A stretch of DNA of 64,000 bases from Gammaproteobacteria bacterium (GCA_018815245.1 JAHIXK010000013.1:1-64000), one strand, 5' to 3'; numbered from the stretch's first letter, positions 46,193 to 57,900 are shown. Notes: generated from the letters alone by a model not told the origin. A program made the numbers and translations.

Positions 46193-47556
46193 GCCTTGAT
46201 TTAAAAGACCGCTTTGATTCGCTGGCATACAGTGACCATGTGCAGCGTATTCAGGCCTTGCTGGCCGAGCTGGATGTGAAGAAAATCTACAGTGTGAACC
46301 CGGATTATCCGGTCACAGTGGAGCAAACAATTCATGGTCTTCAAACGCAGGGCATTGAAAATGCTTACCACCAAGCCTGCCTGTTGTTCAGTGTATTTCA
46401 GGGTGGGGTCAGGCTTGAACAGATACCTGCAAGTCTATCCATTTTAGACCGCGTTTTGCACTGCGTTCAAAAAGCAATTCTTCAAGGCGTACCCAGGGGT
46501 GCGTATGAACACATTTACACCGTGTTGGCAGGCACCGGTTCATGTCGGCAAGCCTGGTTGAATATTGAGCCTGAAACAAATTGCCTGGACCTGCTTTCGC
46601 ACGGTTTGCTTGAAAAGCCGTTCATTCAGTTGATGTGCCTTCATCAAGGTGTGTCCGATCCCACAGCGGTGCATCAGTGTCACCACGACGCAAACTGCTT
46701 TCGCACACAATCCGGTTTTCAGCACAAGATTTTTGGTGAGTATTCTCCCCAAAGCCTGATTGCGCAGGTATGCCGCAACACATTGGCCGAAGACCCCCGG
46801 GTGGTCAGTCCAACGGCCTTGGTTGAGCACTGCGAACTGGGCATGCTGACGCCCGCTGGTTTTGTTTCAACACAGCAGTTGCAGTTGTACGATGCAAGGC
46901 AGGCGCAACTGAATTTCATGCAGCGAACATTTGAACTGGATGCGGCAATGCAGGCCAAGGTGGAGTCGAATTGGCAAAGCACTGCGCAACCCAATTTGCT
47001 CGATGAAAGCAGTGTCCGCATTGCAACCCCCTGCCTGAATGCTGACCTGCAATTTTGTGCGGGCTGGCAAAAAGGAACTGCCGGTTTTGAGTTCCGTCTT
47101 GATGCTGACATGCACGTGCGCATGTCAGCAAATGCACTGGTATGGGAAGCGAATCTTCAGCATCAGGGTGTGTTGGTCAATTTGAGCGTCCAGTTGCCGC
47201 AGGACTTGGCAATACACTGGTCAATCAAGGACGCAATGCAGGTGGGTCAGCTTCCCTTTGGCGCGCCCTTGCTTGTGCGTCAGTATGATGCGCCCTTGCA
47301 CGTCCTTGTCAATTCAGTGGTGTGTGTGGGCAAGCCCGTGGTGAATACAACGGAAATTGTTGCTGGTTATCTCAAGCTGAAACTACATGCCCAAATCAAT
47401 CCTGAAACCCGCACATTGGGTGTGTTCCTGACCCTGTCTCATTCTGACCTGGTGGTGCACGGGCAATCGATCGACCCGTTGGTGGGTTGGCGCTCCTGTG
47501 TCTGGGAACTGGGCACTGAATTGACCATGGCGCAATGGGATTTAAGCCATGGATAA
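46186..47556 (+). CDS. Uncharacterised T6SS-linked protein, possible VgrG cargo
   Basis: A 456-residue soluble protein that I do not recognise. It has no signal peptide or membrane segment. The N-terminal part is helical (DLKDRFDSLAYSDHVQRIQA), the middle holds a His/Cys-rich patch (about 160-185, including QCHHDANCF), and the C-terminal third is beta-rich. ATG 46186 is chosen over the longer frame because it overlaps the DUF4123 stop in the usual coupled way. Its position right behind the adaptor makes it a candidate effector, but a structural or accessory role is just as open. Confidence 0.6.
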   Translation: MLSLDLKDRFDSLAYSDHVQRIQALLAELDVKKIYSVNPDYPVTVEQTIHGLQTQGIENAYHQACLLFSVFQGGVRLEQIPASLSILDRVLHCVQKAILQGVPRGAYEHIYTVLAGTGSCRQAWLNIEPETNCLDLLSHGLLEKPFIQLMCLHQGVSDPTAVHQCHHDANCFRTQSGFQHKIFGEYSPQSLIAQVCRNTLAEDPRVVSPTALVEHCELGMLTPAGFVSTQQLQLYDARQAQLNFMQRTFELDAAMQAKVESNWQSTAQPNLLDESSVRIATPCLNADLQFCAGWQKGTAGFEFRLDADMHVRMSANALVWEANLQHQGVLVNLSVQLPQDLAIHWSIKDAMQVGQLPFGAPLLVRQYDAPLHVLVNSVVCVGKPVVNTTEIVAGYLKLKLHAQINPETRTLGVFLTLSHSDLVVHGQSIDPLVGWRSCVWELGTELTMAQWDLSHG

Positions 47557-48334
47557 AAGCCTGTTGTTGCGCGCCTGTGTTCAGGGTCAGGATGCACTGC
47601 TGATACTCAATGGCATGGTGCTGGCCAAGTTGACCGCAGGTCAGGAGCTGCATCTGCCTGTGCATGAATACATTCAGTCCGGCGAGAACCGCATTCAGGT
47701 TGAGGCAATTTCCACCACCGTACAAAGTAGTGGCAAGCCTATAAGTGCCTGTAACACCGAGGCCCAGGTTCTGGTTGAAATCCAAAAGGACAGGGGGCCG
47801 GCCAGTTTCATAAACGCCAACGTACTGTTCAAGCTGCAAGGCAGTGTGCTGCGCGGGCAACGATTCAACAAAAACCGGGTTCTCGATACGCGAGTGGATT
47901 TGCCGGTTTCATTTCCCCGCTGGCGTTATCTGGATGTAATGCAATCTCCCGCTGATGCGGATGATCAAGAACGGATTCAGGATTTTCTTCTGAACTTGCT
48001 GACCCTGTTTCAGGGCCAGAAAGTATCTGCGTTGTTGCCCTATTTTTCGGTTCGCAATCGTGAGGTGGCAGCTGCCTACGGCCTTGACCTGCAACAGGTG
48101 CACGGTAATTTTGCCAGTCACCTGGAACAAATGTGTACGCACTACACACTGAATGATGCGGCACTGGATCCCACGCAATGGCTTGTGCGCCCTGTTCGGC
48201 AGTCGTCAATTTATGCACTGCTCAATCCGGAACATCAACCCTTGCTTCAATTCAATGCAAATCAGGGCGGCGCACTGCACCAATGGCCCATGCACGTGGG
48301 CGTGTTGGGTTCTGAAGTGTTTGTGTTGCGTTAA
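47549..48334 (+). CDS. Uncharacterised T6SS-linked protein
   Basis: A 261-residue soluble protein of no family known to me. The N-terminal half looks beta-rich (LLILNGMVLAKLTAGQELHL, ENRIQVEAIS), and the C-terminal half is helical with LNLLTLFQGQKVSALLPYF. It overlaps the 456-residue gene by eight bases and abuts the FHA gene, so it is made in step with both. It may be an accessory partner or immunity protein; no evidence decides this. Confidence 0.6.
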   Translation: MDKSLLLRACVQGQDALLILNGMVLAKLTAGQELHLPVHEYIQSGENRIQVEAISTTVQSSGKPISACNTEAQVLVEIQKDRGPASFINANVLFKLQGSVLRGQRFNKNRVLDTRVDLPVSFPRWRYLDVMQSPADADDQERIQDFLLNLLTLFQGQKVSALLPYFSVRNREVAAAYGLDLQQVHGNFASHLEQMCTHYTLNDAALDPTQWLVRPVRQSSIYALLNPEHQPLLQFNANQGGALHQWPMHVGVLGSEVFVLR

Positions 48335-49348
48335 ATGGGGCATGACATGAATTCAGGTTTCATCTTCAAGGCTCAGTTCACAGCATCGGGTGTTCAATCC
48401 CCGGTCTCCTGGAATGTTCCACTGCACGGTGGAACAGTTGGGCGCTCCCCTGATTGTGCATGGGTGCTTGATGACCCGAACCGCATCGTATCGCGCCAAC
48501 ATGCCCGCGTAGAAATTGAAGGTGGACAGTGTCACTGGACAGACCTTGGAACCAACACCACGCAGGTGAATGGCAAGCCCATGCCACAAGGCCAAAGGGT
48601 GTGCCTGAAGGCGGGTGATGCGCTAAAAATTGGCGAGCACCTTGTTGTTCTTGAAACAAGCGCAGGCGATTGGGCGGGGCTCGATGAGTTCATGCCTCCA
48701 ACTCAGGTTGATCCACTTGAATCATTGATGCCCGGTGCGGTGCCGTCTTTAAACATTGATGATTTGCTGGCTGAGCTGAATGTGCCCGAACAGGTCAACG
48801 ATGTGCCGCGTGAATCGGTTCTGGCACAGCGAATGTATGTGGGAAAGCAGGGGGCTGTTGAATCCAAAGTGGAGCCCTCGCCGCAGGGCGTTTTGATTGA
48901 CCAGTCTGCTGAGCTTGCACACCTGAAGCATTTGCTTGAAATCAGCGTGCAAGGTTGCATGCGTTTGCTGCAGGCGCGGCGGGTTTTTCAACAGGAAATG
49001 GGCGGCAGCTTGACCACCATTTCCAGCAAAGGGAACAACCCGCTGAAATTCTCAAATTCCGCAGGCGAGGCCTTGCAACGCTTGTTGGCCGAACCCACAC
49101 CGGCTTACCTGACTGCCGAGCAGGCCTTGGAACAGGCTTACAACGATTTGACAACGCACATGCAGCTCAGTGTTTCGCGCATTCAATCCTTGATCGATCA
49201 AGTCAATGCCGAACTGGATCCCCAAACAATAATCGATGAAGCGAACCGCACAGGCGGTTTTACGCTGGGTTTAAGTGCAACGCGCAAGGCAAGGCTTTGG
49301 GATTTGTACTGCGAGCGCTTCAAAAAACTGGGCAGCACATGGAATTGA
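48335..49348 (+). CDS. T6SS FHA-domain protein (TagH/Fha-like)
   Basis: A 337-residue protein with an N-terminal forkhead-associated domain (about 15-105): VGRSPDCAWVLDDPNRIVSR, QHARVEIEGGQ, DLGTNTTQVNGKPM. The C-terminal part (about 195-335) matches T6SS FHA proteins, with LLQARRVFQQEMGG and NPLKFSNSAGEALQRLL. It binds phosphothreonine and is the expected target of the PpkA-like kinase and of TagF. ATG 48347 is an alternative start with GGGG before it. The stop overlaps the phosphatase start. Confidence 0.88.
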   Translation: MGHDMNSGFIFKAQFTASGVQSPVSWNVPLHGGTVGRSPDCAWVLDDPNRIVSRQHARVEIEGGQCHWTDLGTNTTQVNGKPMPQGQRVCLKAGDALKIGEHLVVLETSAGDWAGLDEFMPPTQVDPLESLMPGAVPSLNIDDLLAELNVPEQVNDVPRESVLAQRMYVGKQGAVESKVEPSPQGVLIDQSAELAHLKHLLEISVQGCMRLLQARRVFQQEMGGSLTTISSKGNNPLKFSNSAGEALQRLLAEPTPAYLTAEQALEQAYNDLTTHMQLSVSRIQSLIDQVNAELDPQTIIDEANRTGGFTLGLSATRKARLWDLYCERFKKLGSTWN

Positions 49349-50103
49349 CCATTCAGTTAAGTGGATCCGGATCGATCAGCCCCTTGCGGTACCGCGTAGT
49401 CCAGCGCAGTGACACAGGCGATCGACAGGAAAATCAGGATTCCTTGGGGCATCGCCGTGTGGGCGACTGGCTGGTCTGCGTACTGGCCGACGGCGCAGGG
49501 GGGCACCAGGGTGGAGAAGTTGCATCGCAACACGCTGTAAATACCATGCTGGATGCCTTCACGCACGCCCCCACTGCCAATGCATCGCAACTGCTTGCGA
49601 TGGTGCACAAGGTGAACCACGGTATTTTGGAAGCTCAACAAGCAAATGCCGAGCTGACCGACATGCACACCACCGTGTGTGTCTTGGTGTTGAACCAGCG
49701 AAGCAGCGAAGCTGTGTGTGTGCATGTGGGTGACTCCCGTATTTATCACTTCCAGAACAACCAGCTGAAATCCAGAACCAAAGACCACAGCATTTTGCAG
49801 TGGATGGCCGATAACCGGCAGGGGCAACCAGAGACCAACCGAAATGCCCTGTACACAGCACTTGGCGAGCCGCCACAGCAGCTTCAGGTGGAGGTTTCTC
49901 CGCCCTTTGTGGTGTTGTCGGGCGACTGGTTCTTGCTGTGTTCTGACGGGCTTTGGGAGCATTTCAGTGACGACGAACTTGTTTTGCTAGGCAGCAACCT
50001 TCGCAACGATTCTGCTTGCGCAGGGCACATCCATGAGCTTGCCCAGTCCCGAGCGGGTGGAAGGGCCGACAACCTCAGCAGCATTCTGGTGTTTATTGAT
50101 TAG
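49339..50103 (+). CDS. PP2C-family protein phosphatase (PppA-like)
   Basis: A 254-residue phosphatase. Motifs in order: DTGDRQENQDS, LADGAGGHQGGEVAS, VCVHVGDSRIYHF, LLCSDGLWEHFSDDEL and GRADNLSSILV, with the Asp residues that hold two metal ions. It should dephosphorylate the FHA protein and switch the T6SS off, opposing the kinase at the far end of the left operon. The ATG at 49339, inside the end of the FHA gene, is preferred to longer frames. Confidence 0.9.
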   Translation: MELTIQLSGSGSISPLRYRVVQRSDTGDRQENQDSLGHRRVGDWLVCVLADGAGGHQGGEVASQHAVNTMLDAFTHAPTANASQLLAMVHKVNHGILEAQQANAELTDMHTTVCVLVLNQRSSEAVCVHVGDSRIYHFQNNQLKSRTKDHSILQWMADNRQGQPETNRNALYTALGEPPQQLQVEVSPPFVVLSGDWFLLCSDGLWEHFSDDELVLLGSNLRNDSACAGHIHELAQSRAGGRADNLSSILVFID

Positions 50104-50205
50104 GCAGGGTAGTTCGAATGGATGATGCCATGCCGATGACCCTATTTTCCGTTTTCAAATTTTGATGTTCCAATCCGGTTCGCCCTCATTTTAAGTGTTG
50201 ATGTC

Positions 50206-51906
50206 ATGTGTCTTTCCCGAATATCCGTTGTGTTGCTGCTGGCTGTGTTGTCTTCTCAGGCCAGTGCGCAAGTGTCGACCCCTGCCCCATTTCTGAACCC
50301 CGAGCCCGCAAAGGAAACCCGCAACACAGAGCCGGAACCCGACATTGACAATCAAACCGGCAAGCAGCCTGCGCCCGAACTGGGCAAGCCGATGAATGAC
50401 GTGTCGATCGATGTCGCCCGGTACCGGATTGACGGTGTTGATGACAGACATCTGGATAACATTGAAGCCCGCTTGAAACCCTATGTTGGCGCCAATCGAT
50501 CATTCGAAGACCTCAGCAGTGCTGCACAAGTTGTGACTGCGTATTTGCAACGTGAACTGGGCTTGTACCTGGCTTACGCCTACCTGCCCGCGCAGGACAT
50601 CAAGAACGGCGTGGTCACCATTGCCGTGTTGCCCGGTGTACTGGAGTCGGTGGAAGTGGTTTGGCCTGAAGAGGAGCTACGGGTCAACAAGGAAATTGTT
50701 CAGGCGCACTTGAACCAGCTTAAACCCGGCTCCGTGATTCGTGTGGATGAAGTTGAGCGGGTCGTTTTTCTGCTCAACGACTTGCGCGGTATTCGCATGT
50801 CATTTGCGATCAAGCCCGGCACCCAGCCCGGCAAAGCAATTCTGGTGGCAACACCCAGCAACGACAGGGCGCTGACCGGCAGTGTGGGGCTGGACGCAAA
50901 CGGTTCCCGCTACGCGGGTATTTACCGTGGCATTGCATCCATGTCCTGGGAAAGCCCACTTGGTTTGGGCGACTCCTTGTCGGTTAGTTATTTGCAATCT
51001 GAAACGGGTGGGCTTGATTTCACCTTGCTCGGTTACACCTTGCCGGTGGGGTCGAACGGTTTGAAGTTGGGTGTGAATGCATCCACTGTGAACTACAAAC
51101 TGAACGACAACGATTTTCCTCTCGGTTTGAACGGTGACGCGGAATCAATTGGCGCATTCGCCCTGTACCCGGTTATTCGTTCACGCAACCTGAACCTGTT
51201 TGCATTGGCTGGCTACGACAAAAAAGAATTCACGGACAGGCAATCCCTTGCCGGGCTGGAAACAGTCAAAGAAGTGGATTCATTCCGGTTGGGCTTCAGT
51301 GGCGATTCCCGCGACAGTGTTGCAGGTGGTGGCCTGAACTTTTTCAACCTGACACTGGAAGAAAGCAAAGTGAATTATCCAGCTGGTGTGCCCTTTGGTC
51401 TGGACGATGAACTGAAAGCCATGCGCGTGAATTACTCCCTGGGGCGTTTGCAATCGATTGTGCCGGGCAAGTTGATGCTGTGGGGCTTGATTCGTGGGCA
51501 GCATGCAATGGAGAACCTTGACAGCAGCGAGCAATGTTCACTGGGTGGTGCCACCGCAGTGCGCGCATTTGCCCAAGGCGAAACATCAGGCGACAGTTGC
51601 GACCTGTTCACACTTGAGGCGCGCTACCTGCCGTCCGCCAACTGGTTTGGAAGCTACGCCCGGGAACTGTCATTCAATGTGTTCTATGACCAAGGGCGCG
51701 TGCGTTTGCGCGAAGACACAAGTGAACGCCCAAGTGGTTTTGACAACCACGCCGAACTGGCTGGTTATGGCATTGGTGTGGCATGGGACAGGGCAGACGT
51801 GTTCACGTTCAACCTGAGCCTGGCCTGGGAGCTTGCCGGTGTTCGCCGCTCCGACCCCAAGCGCCAAAGCCCCCGAATTTTTGCATCTTATGTTTACTAC
51901 TTCTAA
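50206..51906 (+). CDS. Two-partner secretion outer-membrane transporter (TpsB)
   Basis: A 566-residue FhaC/ShlB/HMW1B-family protein. It has a signal peptide (about 1-22, SQASA-Q), a Pro/Glu-rich linker, two POTRA domains (about 65-215; VARYRIDGVDDRHL, GVVTIAVLPGVLESVEV) and a 16-strand barrel from about 220. The barrel holds AVRAFAQGETSGDSCDLFTLEARYL, a variant of the VRGY/F motif, and ends in Tyr-Phe (ASYVYYF). It exports the large protein coded 14 bases downstream. Confidence 0.9.
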   Translation: MCLSRISVVLLLAVLSSQASAQVSTPAPFLNPEPAKETRNTEPEPDIDNQTGKQPAPELGKPMNDVSIDVARYRIDGVDDRHLDNIEARLKPYVGANRSFEDLSSAAQVVTAYLQRELGLYLAYAYLPAQDIKNGVVTIAVLPGVLESVEVVWPEEELRVNKEIVQAHLNQLKPGSVIRVDEVERVVFLLNDLRGIRMSFAIKPGTQPGKAILVATPSNDRALTGSVGLDANGSRYAGIYRGIASMSWESPLGLGDSLSVSYLQSETGGLDFTLLGYTLPVGSNGLKLGVNASTVNYKLNDNDFPLGLNGDAESIGAFALYPVIRSRNLNLFALAGYDKKEFTDRQSLAGLETVKEVDSFRLGFSGDSRDSVAGGGLNFFNLTLEESKVNYPAGVPFGLDDELKAMRVNYSLGRLQSIVPGKLMLWGLIRGQHAMENLDSSEQCSLGGATAVRAFAQGETSGDSCDLFTLEARYLPSANWFGSYARELSFNVFYDQGRVRLREDTSERPSGFDNHAELAGYGIGVAWDRADVFTFNLSLAWELAGVRRSDPKRQSPRIFASYVYYF

Positions 51907-51919
51907 GAAGGTACGCACC

Positions 51920-54900
51920 ATGTACACCCCCAATTGCACCCCCAATCGCCCCTTTCCCTTGAAGCCCCTTGTAGCTGCCGTGCTGCTGGTGTGTGCATCG
52001 GGAATTCACTCGGCTCCCATTCTTCATCACTCTACAGGCAAGGAAGTGACGGTTGCCCCGCCTGTTGACCTGTCTGTTGGAAAAGTAACCACGGTCACCC
52101 AGCACGTCGATCGCACCGTGGTCGACTGGAAAGAATTTTCAATTGCTGAAGGTGAATTGGTCAAATTTATGCAGCCTGACGCAAATTCGGTGATTTTGAA
52201 CCGAGTGGTGGGCGGCGATCTGTCTCAAATTCTTGGCGAATTGCAAGCCAATGGCCGCGTATTCCTGATCAATCCGAACGGCATTGTGTTCGGCGCAAAA
52301 TCTCAGGTGAATGTGGGTAGTTTGGTTGCTTCTACCCTGAATGTGGATGACAAATTCAAGTTCAAGAATGACAAACAGGAAATTGAACAGTTAATTGAAT
52401 TCAAGGCCGAAACCAGTTCAGGGAAAATTGAAAGCCTGGGTTCCATCCATGCCAAAGACATTGTATTTCTGGCGCCGGTGATCAAACAAAACGGTTCCTT
52501 GAATGCATCGGCGGCAGTGAATTTAATTGCAGCCAGCGAAGTGACTGCCAATCTTGGTGGAGCCGACATGGTGTTCACTGTCAAGGCTGGGCATGAAAAT
52601 GCTTTGATTGACCAGCTTGGTTCGGTACTGGCAGCGGGCGGAAAAATCGTTTTGCTTGCAACGGCCTCCATCAACGGATCTGGCAGTGTCATTAACACGG
52701 CCGGTATTAACCAGGCTTCCCAGATTTCGATTCAAGGCGACACGGTTCAGCTCACCGGCACATTCAACGCATCAAATCCCGAGAATGCCTTGCAGGTCAA
52801 CGCCAAGAGAATTTATCAGAATGCGGCACTGACTGTGGCGGGTTCCAGCCAACTGATTGCCGATGAAGTGACGCTATACAACGCAGGCAACGACTTCACC
52901 GGCCAGCTCAAGCTGAACGTGAAGGGCGCTGCAGAACTGCAAGATTTGAACAGCCTGAATGTTTCCGGCAAAGCCGATAGGCTTGTGTTGACTGCAGAAG
53001 AAATTACTCAAACGGGTACGCTGGAGGTTGGAAAAACCACAACCCTGACGGCCAACACAGTAACACTGAACAACGCAGGCAACGACTTCAAAGGCCAGGT
53101 GAATGTGGCCGCATCAGTTGATGCGCACTTGCGTGACATCAATAACCTGGCTGTAACAGGCGATGTCAACAATGCCACGCTTGAAGGCGACAAGCTGTTA
53201 ATCAATGGTTTGCGTGCAGCAGGCGACCTCACCCTGAAAGCAAACGCAGTAGACCAGAATCCGGATCTGGCCAACGCGCTGACGGTACAAGGTAAAACAC
53301 GCATTGAAGCACGCGTGAAGAATACTGGCACGGTCAACTTGAATAACAAAGACAACGATTTTGTGCGCAAAGTTGATCTTGTTGATGTGGGCACCACAAC
53401 ATTGTTTGACAAGAACAGTCTGTTCATTGAAGGGCATGCGGGTGTGTTGACATTGACGGCCAACAGCGTGGATCAGGAACAAGGAGGCAGGCTGGCAGTC
53501 GACAACACCACCCGCATCAATGCCGCCTCTGTGTTGTTGAATAACCCAGAAAACGATTTCAAGGGTCTGGTGGACCTGAATGTGAGCGGGCTGGCCACCC
53601 TTCATGACGCAAATACACTGCGCGTGGCAGGCAAAGCAAACGAGGCGGTACTAAATGCTGGCCGTATTGAAATCGCCAATATTCTGAAGGTGACTGAAAA
53701 CCTGACATTGACTGCCAGTGAAATTAAACAAGATGCCGCATTAACTGTGGATGGCGATACAAGCATAGATGGCACCGCATCCGCCATGCTGGAAAATGCA
53801 GGCAACGACTTTGTTGGCGCAGTCAATTTGAAAAACAAAGCAAATGCAGCGTTGCGCGACAAGAACAAAATTACGGTTGCAGGCAGTGCCGGTTCCCTGA
53901 CAGTGAACGCGCCTTTGGTTACACCGGGTGAAGTCACTTTGGGCGATCTGACTGCGAACAGCTTGACAGTGAACGCTGCGGCAGTGAATCAAGTGAATTC
54001 CGCACAGGCAGAAAAAGTCATTGTCGAGAATGCCAGCACTTTCAACGCGGGCAAGGTGGAGTTGCTTAACGATGGGAACGACTTCAAAGGCCAGGTTAAC
54101 TTCGCGGTGACCGATCAGGTTAAGCTGCACGACGCCAACAATCTTATTGTTGCGGGCAAGGTAAGAAGCGCCGAAATTGATGCGCAAACACTGGCCTTGA
54201 ATGGTTTGTCTGCGGCGGGCAACCTTGTCTTGAAAGCCAACGATATCAGTGACGGTCAAAATGGTGCTGTGGTTGTTACAGGAACAAGCACACTGCAAGG
54301 TGGTACAGCCAACCTGGACAATTCAGGCAATCGCTTTGAAGGCGTGGTGAATTTGGACTTAAGCGGTGCGGCCAGGGTGCATTCTTCAGAAGATCTGGAA
54401 GTGGCTGGCAAGGCAGCATCGGTATCCGCCTCCGCTGGTCAAACGTTGACTGTGTCGAGCCTCACTTCTGAAATGATTGTGCTGGATGGCAAGCAGGTTC
54501 AACTGAATGGCTTTTCGACCGCAGGCAATTTGACCTTGAAGGGTGGTGATGTAAAGCAGCGGGGGGCCTTGGCAGTTGACGGTGTAACTACCTTAAGCGC
54601 AGCCAAGGTTACTTTGGACGACGCGGGTAACGACTTCAAAAAAACCGTGGTGCTGAATGCTGCGGGTGATGTAAAAATTCACGACGCCAACAGCATTTCC
54701 CTGGAAGGCACGGCCAACAAACTGACCGCAAAAGCCATAGCCGATGTGAACCAGACCGCTGCGCTGACTGTAACGAAAACCAGCGATATTACGGCAGCCA
54801 ACATCCACTTGAACGACAAAAAGAATGTATTCGGTGAGGTGGTTACGGTGAATGCCGCACAGCTTGCCACTGTGCATTCGGATCAAAATCTTGAAGTGGG

Positions 54901-57900
54901 TGGTAACGCCAACACGTTGAATGCGGTGGCCGGCGAGAACCTTCGCCTGTCTTCCGCAACGGTGGGCACCTTGAATGCCGCAGGCAACAATATCAGGCAC
55001 GCCGCATCAACAGATAATGTGCAGGTGAATGGCAAGGCCACCCTGACAGCCCAAAACGTTGACTTGCAAAACGCATCAAACGATTTCAAAGGCACGCTTG
55101 ACTTGGCGGTGACCGGGCAGGCAGACATTGTCGATGGCAATGATTTGTTCATGACTGGCCGCTCGCAAGTTTTGAATGCGACTGTTGGCGGTACCTTGAC
55201 TGCAGGCGAGCTGGAAATGGGCAGTGGAACCTTGACGGCATCCACCATTCAAATGAACAAACTGAATGTGTTGGACAAGGCGCGCTTGCAGGCAACTACG
55301 GTGACCCAAACCGAGGCCAACCAGTCTGGTGGAGAAATAACGATTGCTGCAGACACAGTAAACCTGGCTCTGGAAAATGATTTCAAGGGCCAGGTAGTTC
55401 TGGACAATGTAGGTATGGCGACCATTCACGACAGCAATCAACTTGCCTTGAGTGGTAGCACTAAAACCTTGAACCTGAGGGCAAAAAAGATTGAACAATC
55501 TGACGCGCTGAAGGTTCAGGGGCGCACCGATCTGGATGCAGAAAGCGTTGAATTGATAAATGCCAACAACGATTTCGAGGGTGTCGTTGCCCTTCAGGTG
55601 ACAGGCAAATCATTGCTGCGCGACACAAACAGTGTGGCTGTGCAGGGCAATGTGGGCGAGTTGATTGTGCAGGCGGCGAACACTGTAACACTGGGTAGCG
55701 TTCAAGCGGGTAGCTTGAGTGTTACTTCGAATGTGCTTGAGCAATCCGCAGCAGTAGATGTGCTTCGCGGTGTGGTGCTGAACACCAAAACCGCGAATCT
55801 GATCGAAGAGGGCAATGCTTTCCGGGGCAGCGTGGTACTCAATGGCGGCAACAACACCCTTCACGCTGCGGGCGATTTGAAAGTGGAGGGCAATTCTGCT
55901 CAGCTGAATGTCAAAGCAAAAAATGTTGAGCAATCGAACACGCTCACAGTGACCGGGCTTGCTACGTTGACAGCCGATACGGTTACGCTGGCTGATGAAA
56001 AAAATGATTTTCAGAGCGCTGTAAACGTCAAGGCAAAAGACAGCGTCGCCATTCAAGATAAAAACGATCTGTCCATTTCAGGCAGCATGCAGCAGTTGGA
56101 TGTTACAGCGGGCAAAGCGCTTGAACTGAAAAACCTGACAGCTGAAATTGTGAATGCACAAGCTGATCAAATTAAGTTGGATAATCTTGCGAGCAGCAAA
56201 TCCACTCATTTAAATGCGGGTTCAGTTACCCAGGGTGAATCTTTGTCTCTCAATGGTGAAACAACCGTTCAGGCCACTTCCGTAAAGTTGGAAAACAAAA
56301 ACAACGATTTTGGTGGTGTCTTGAATTTGAACACGACTGAGTTCGCGGAAATTGTGGATGCCAACACCTTAACGCTTGGTGATGTGCGCGGCGGCGGCGT
56401 GTTGAAATTGACCGCCCAGTCGGTCGCTCAGGACGAGGTGATCAATTCAGGTGCTTCCATCAATCACAGTGGCGCTGTTGAGGTCAATGCTGCCACTGTT
56501 CAGTTGAACCGGATCAGCAATGATTTCTCAGGTCACCTGACTGTGAATTCAGACAACGCTACCGTGGTCGACTCGAACGCTTTGAACATCAATTTTGTGG
56601 GTCGCGATTTGTCCGCGACTGCGAAAAACCTGGTGATGGAAAGCATTCAAGCCAGTGGCAATGTTGTGCTGTCCGCAGAAACTGCAGATGTATCTTCCAA
56701 ACATGATCTGTCGATTCAGGGCAACGTTGGTGATCTAACTGTGCGGGCAAATCGTTTGACGCAAGCACAGGCATTGACTGTTCGCAATCGCGCCGATTTG
56801 CAGGCCGCTGCTGTGGAGTTGTTGAATGATGCCAATGACTTTCAAGGCGAGGTGGTGCTGAATGTTTCAGGCAGCACAAAGCTGAATGACGAAAATACAT
56901 TGGTGGTGTCTGGCAATGCCAATGGTCCTGCCCAGATTAAAGCCCAGTCGATTCAACAGACCAAGGCATTGAACGCAAAATCCAGCCTGACACTTCAGGC
57001 CAATCAAATCGTGTTGGACAACAATGCCAACACATTGAATGGTGTTGTGCGAATTGAAGGCGAAGGCTTGGCGAGTCAGGCCACTTTGCACAGCCAGGGC
57101 GAATTGGCCGTGGAAGGGGCAAATATTGCAGACTTGACGTTGGTGTCGAAAGAAGCAGTGTTGGGCGACCTGGGTAAACTTCAGCAATTGGCAGTGACTG
57201 CAGAAAAGACAACGCAAGGTGCGGCTTTGCATGTTCAGCAGAAAACCTTGCTGAATGCCGACAACGTCAATCTGAGCAATTCCAAGAATGATTTTGTGGG
57301 TGAGGTAACCCTTGCAGGAAAAGATTCCTCCCTTCCTGTGGTGTCAATTGCGGATCAAAATTCGCTAAACATTCAGGCAACCGATGTAAAACTGGCTGCA
57401 CAGGTGCAAGGCGACTTAGGTTTGAAAGCGCAGAACGTGGTGTTAAACGCCACCACTGTAGAGGGTGGCAGCAATATCAACCTGACGGGTGCCTTGACCC
57501 AGAACGAGCTGGTGAACTTGAGCAATGCGGTGTTGAAGGCAGACAGCATTGCATTGAAAGACATGGGGAATCGCTTCAATGGAACCACTCAACTGGATTC
57601 CAGCAAAACAATCCAAATGTCGACTTCCGGCGATTTGAATGCAGACAAAGGGACGTCCACGGGCGCCTTGAGTTTGAGCGTTGGGGGCAATTCCACAGTG
57701 AAAGGCACGCAGGTGGTGTTTGCGCAATCGCGGTTTGATGGAAACCTGGAGGTAAATGCCAATGGCATTTCACAAACAGATTCCTTGCAGGTGGGTGGCG
57801 CTGCAAAACTGAATGCAGTTGGCGGCACGATTTCGTTGCAGCATGCAAACAACCAGTTCCAAACCACTGTTAGCGCAACCGCAGAAAAAACCGATATTGC

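Noticed and set aside
52850-57900. CRISPR-like or non-coding tandem repeats inside the TpsA gene
   Set aside because: The repetition is at protein level with a 192-base period and diverged bases; there are no identical short repeats with unique spacers.
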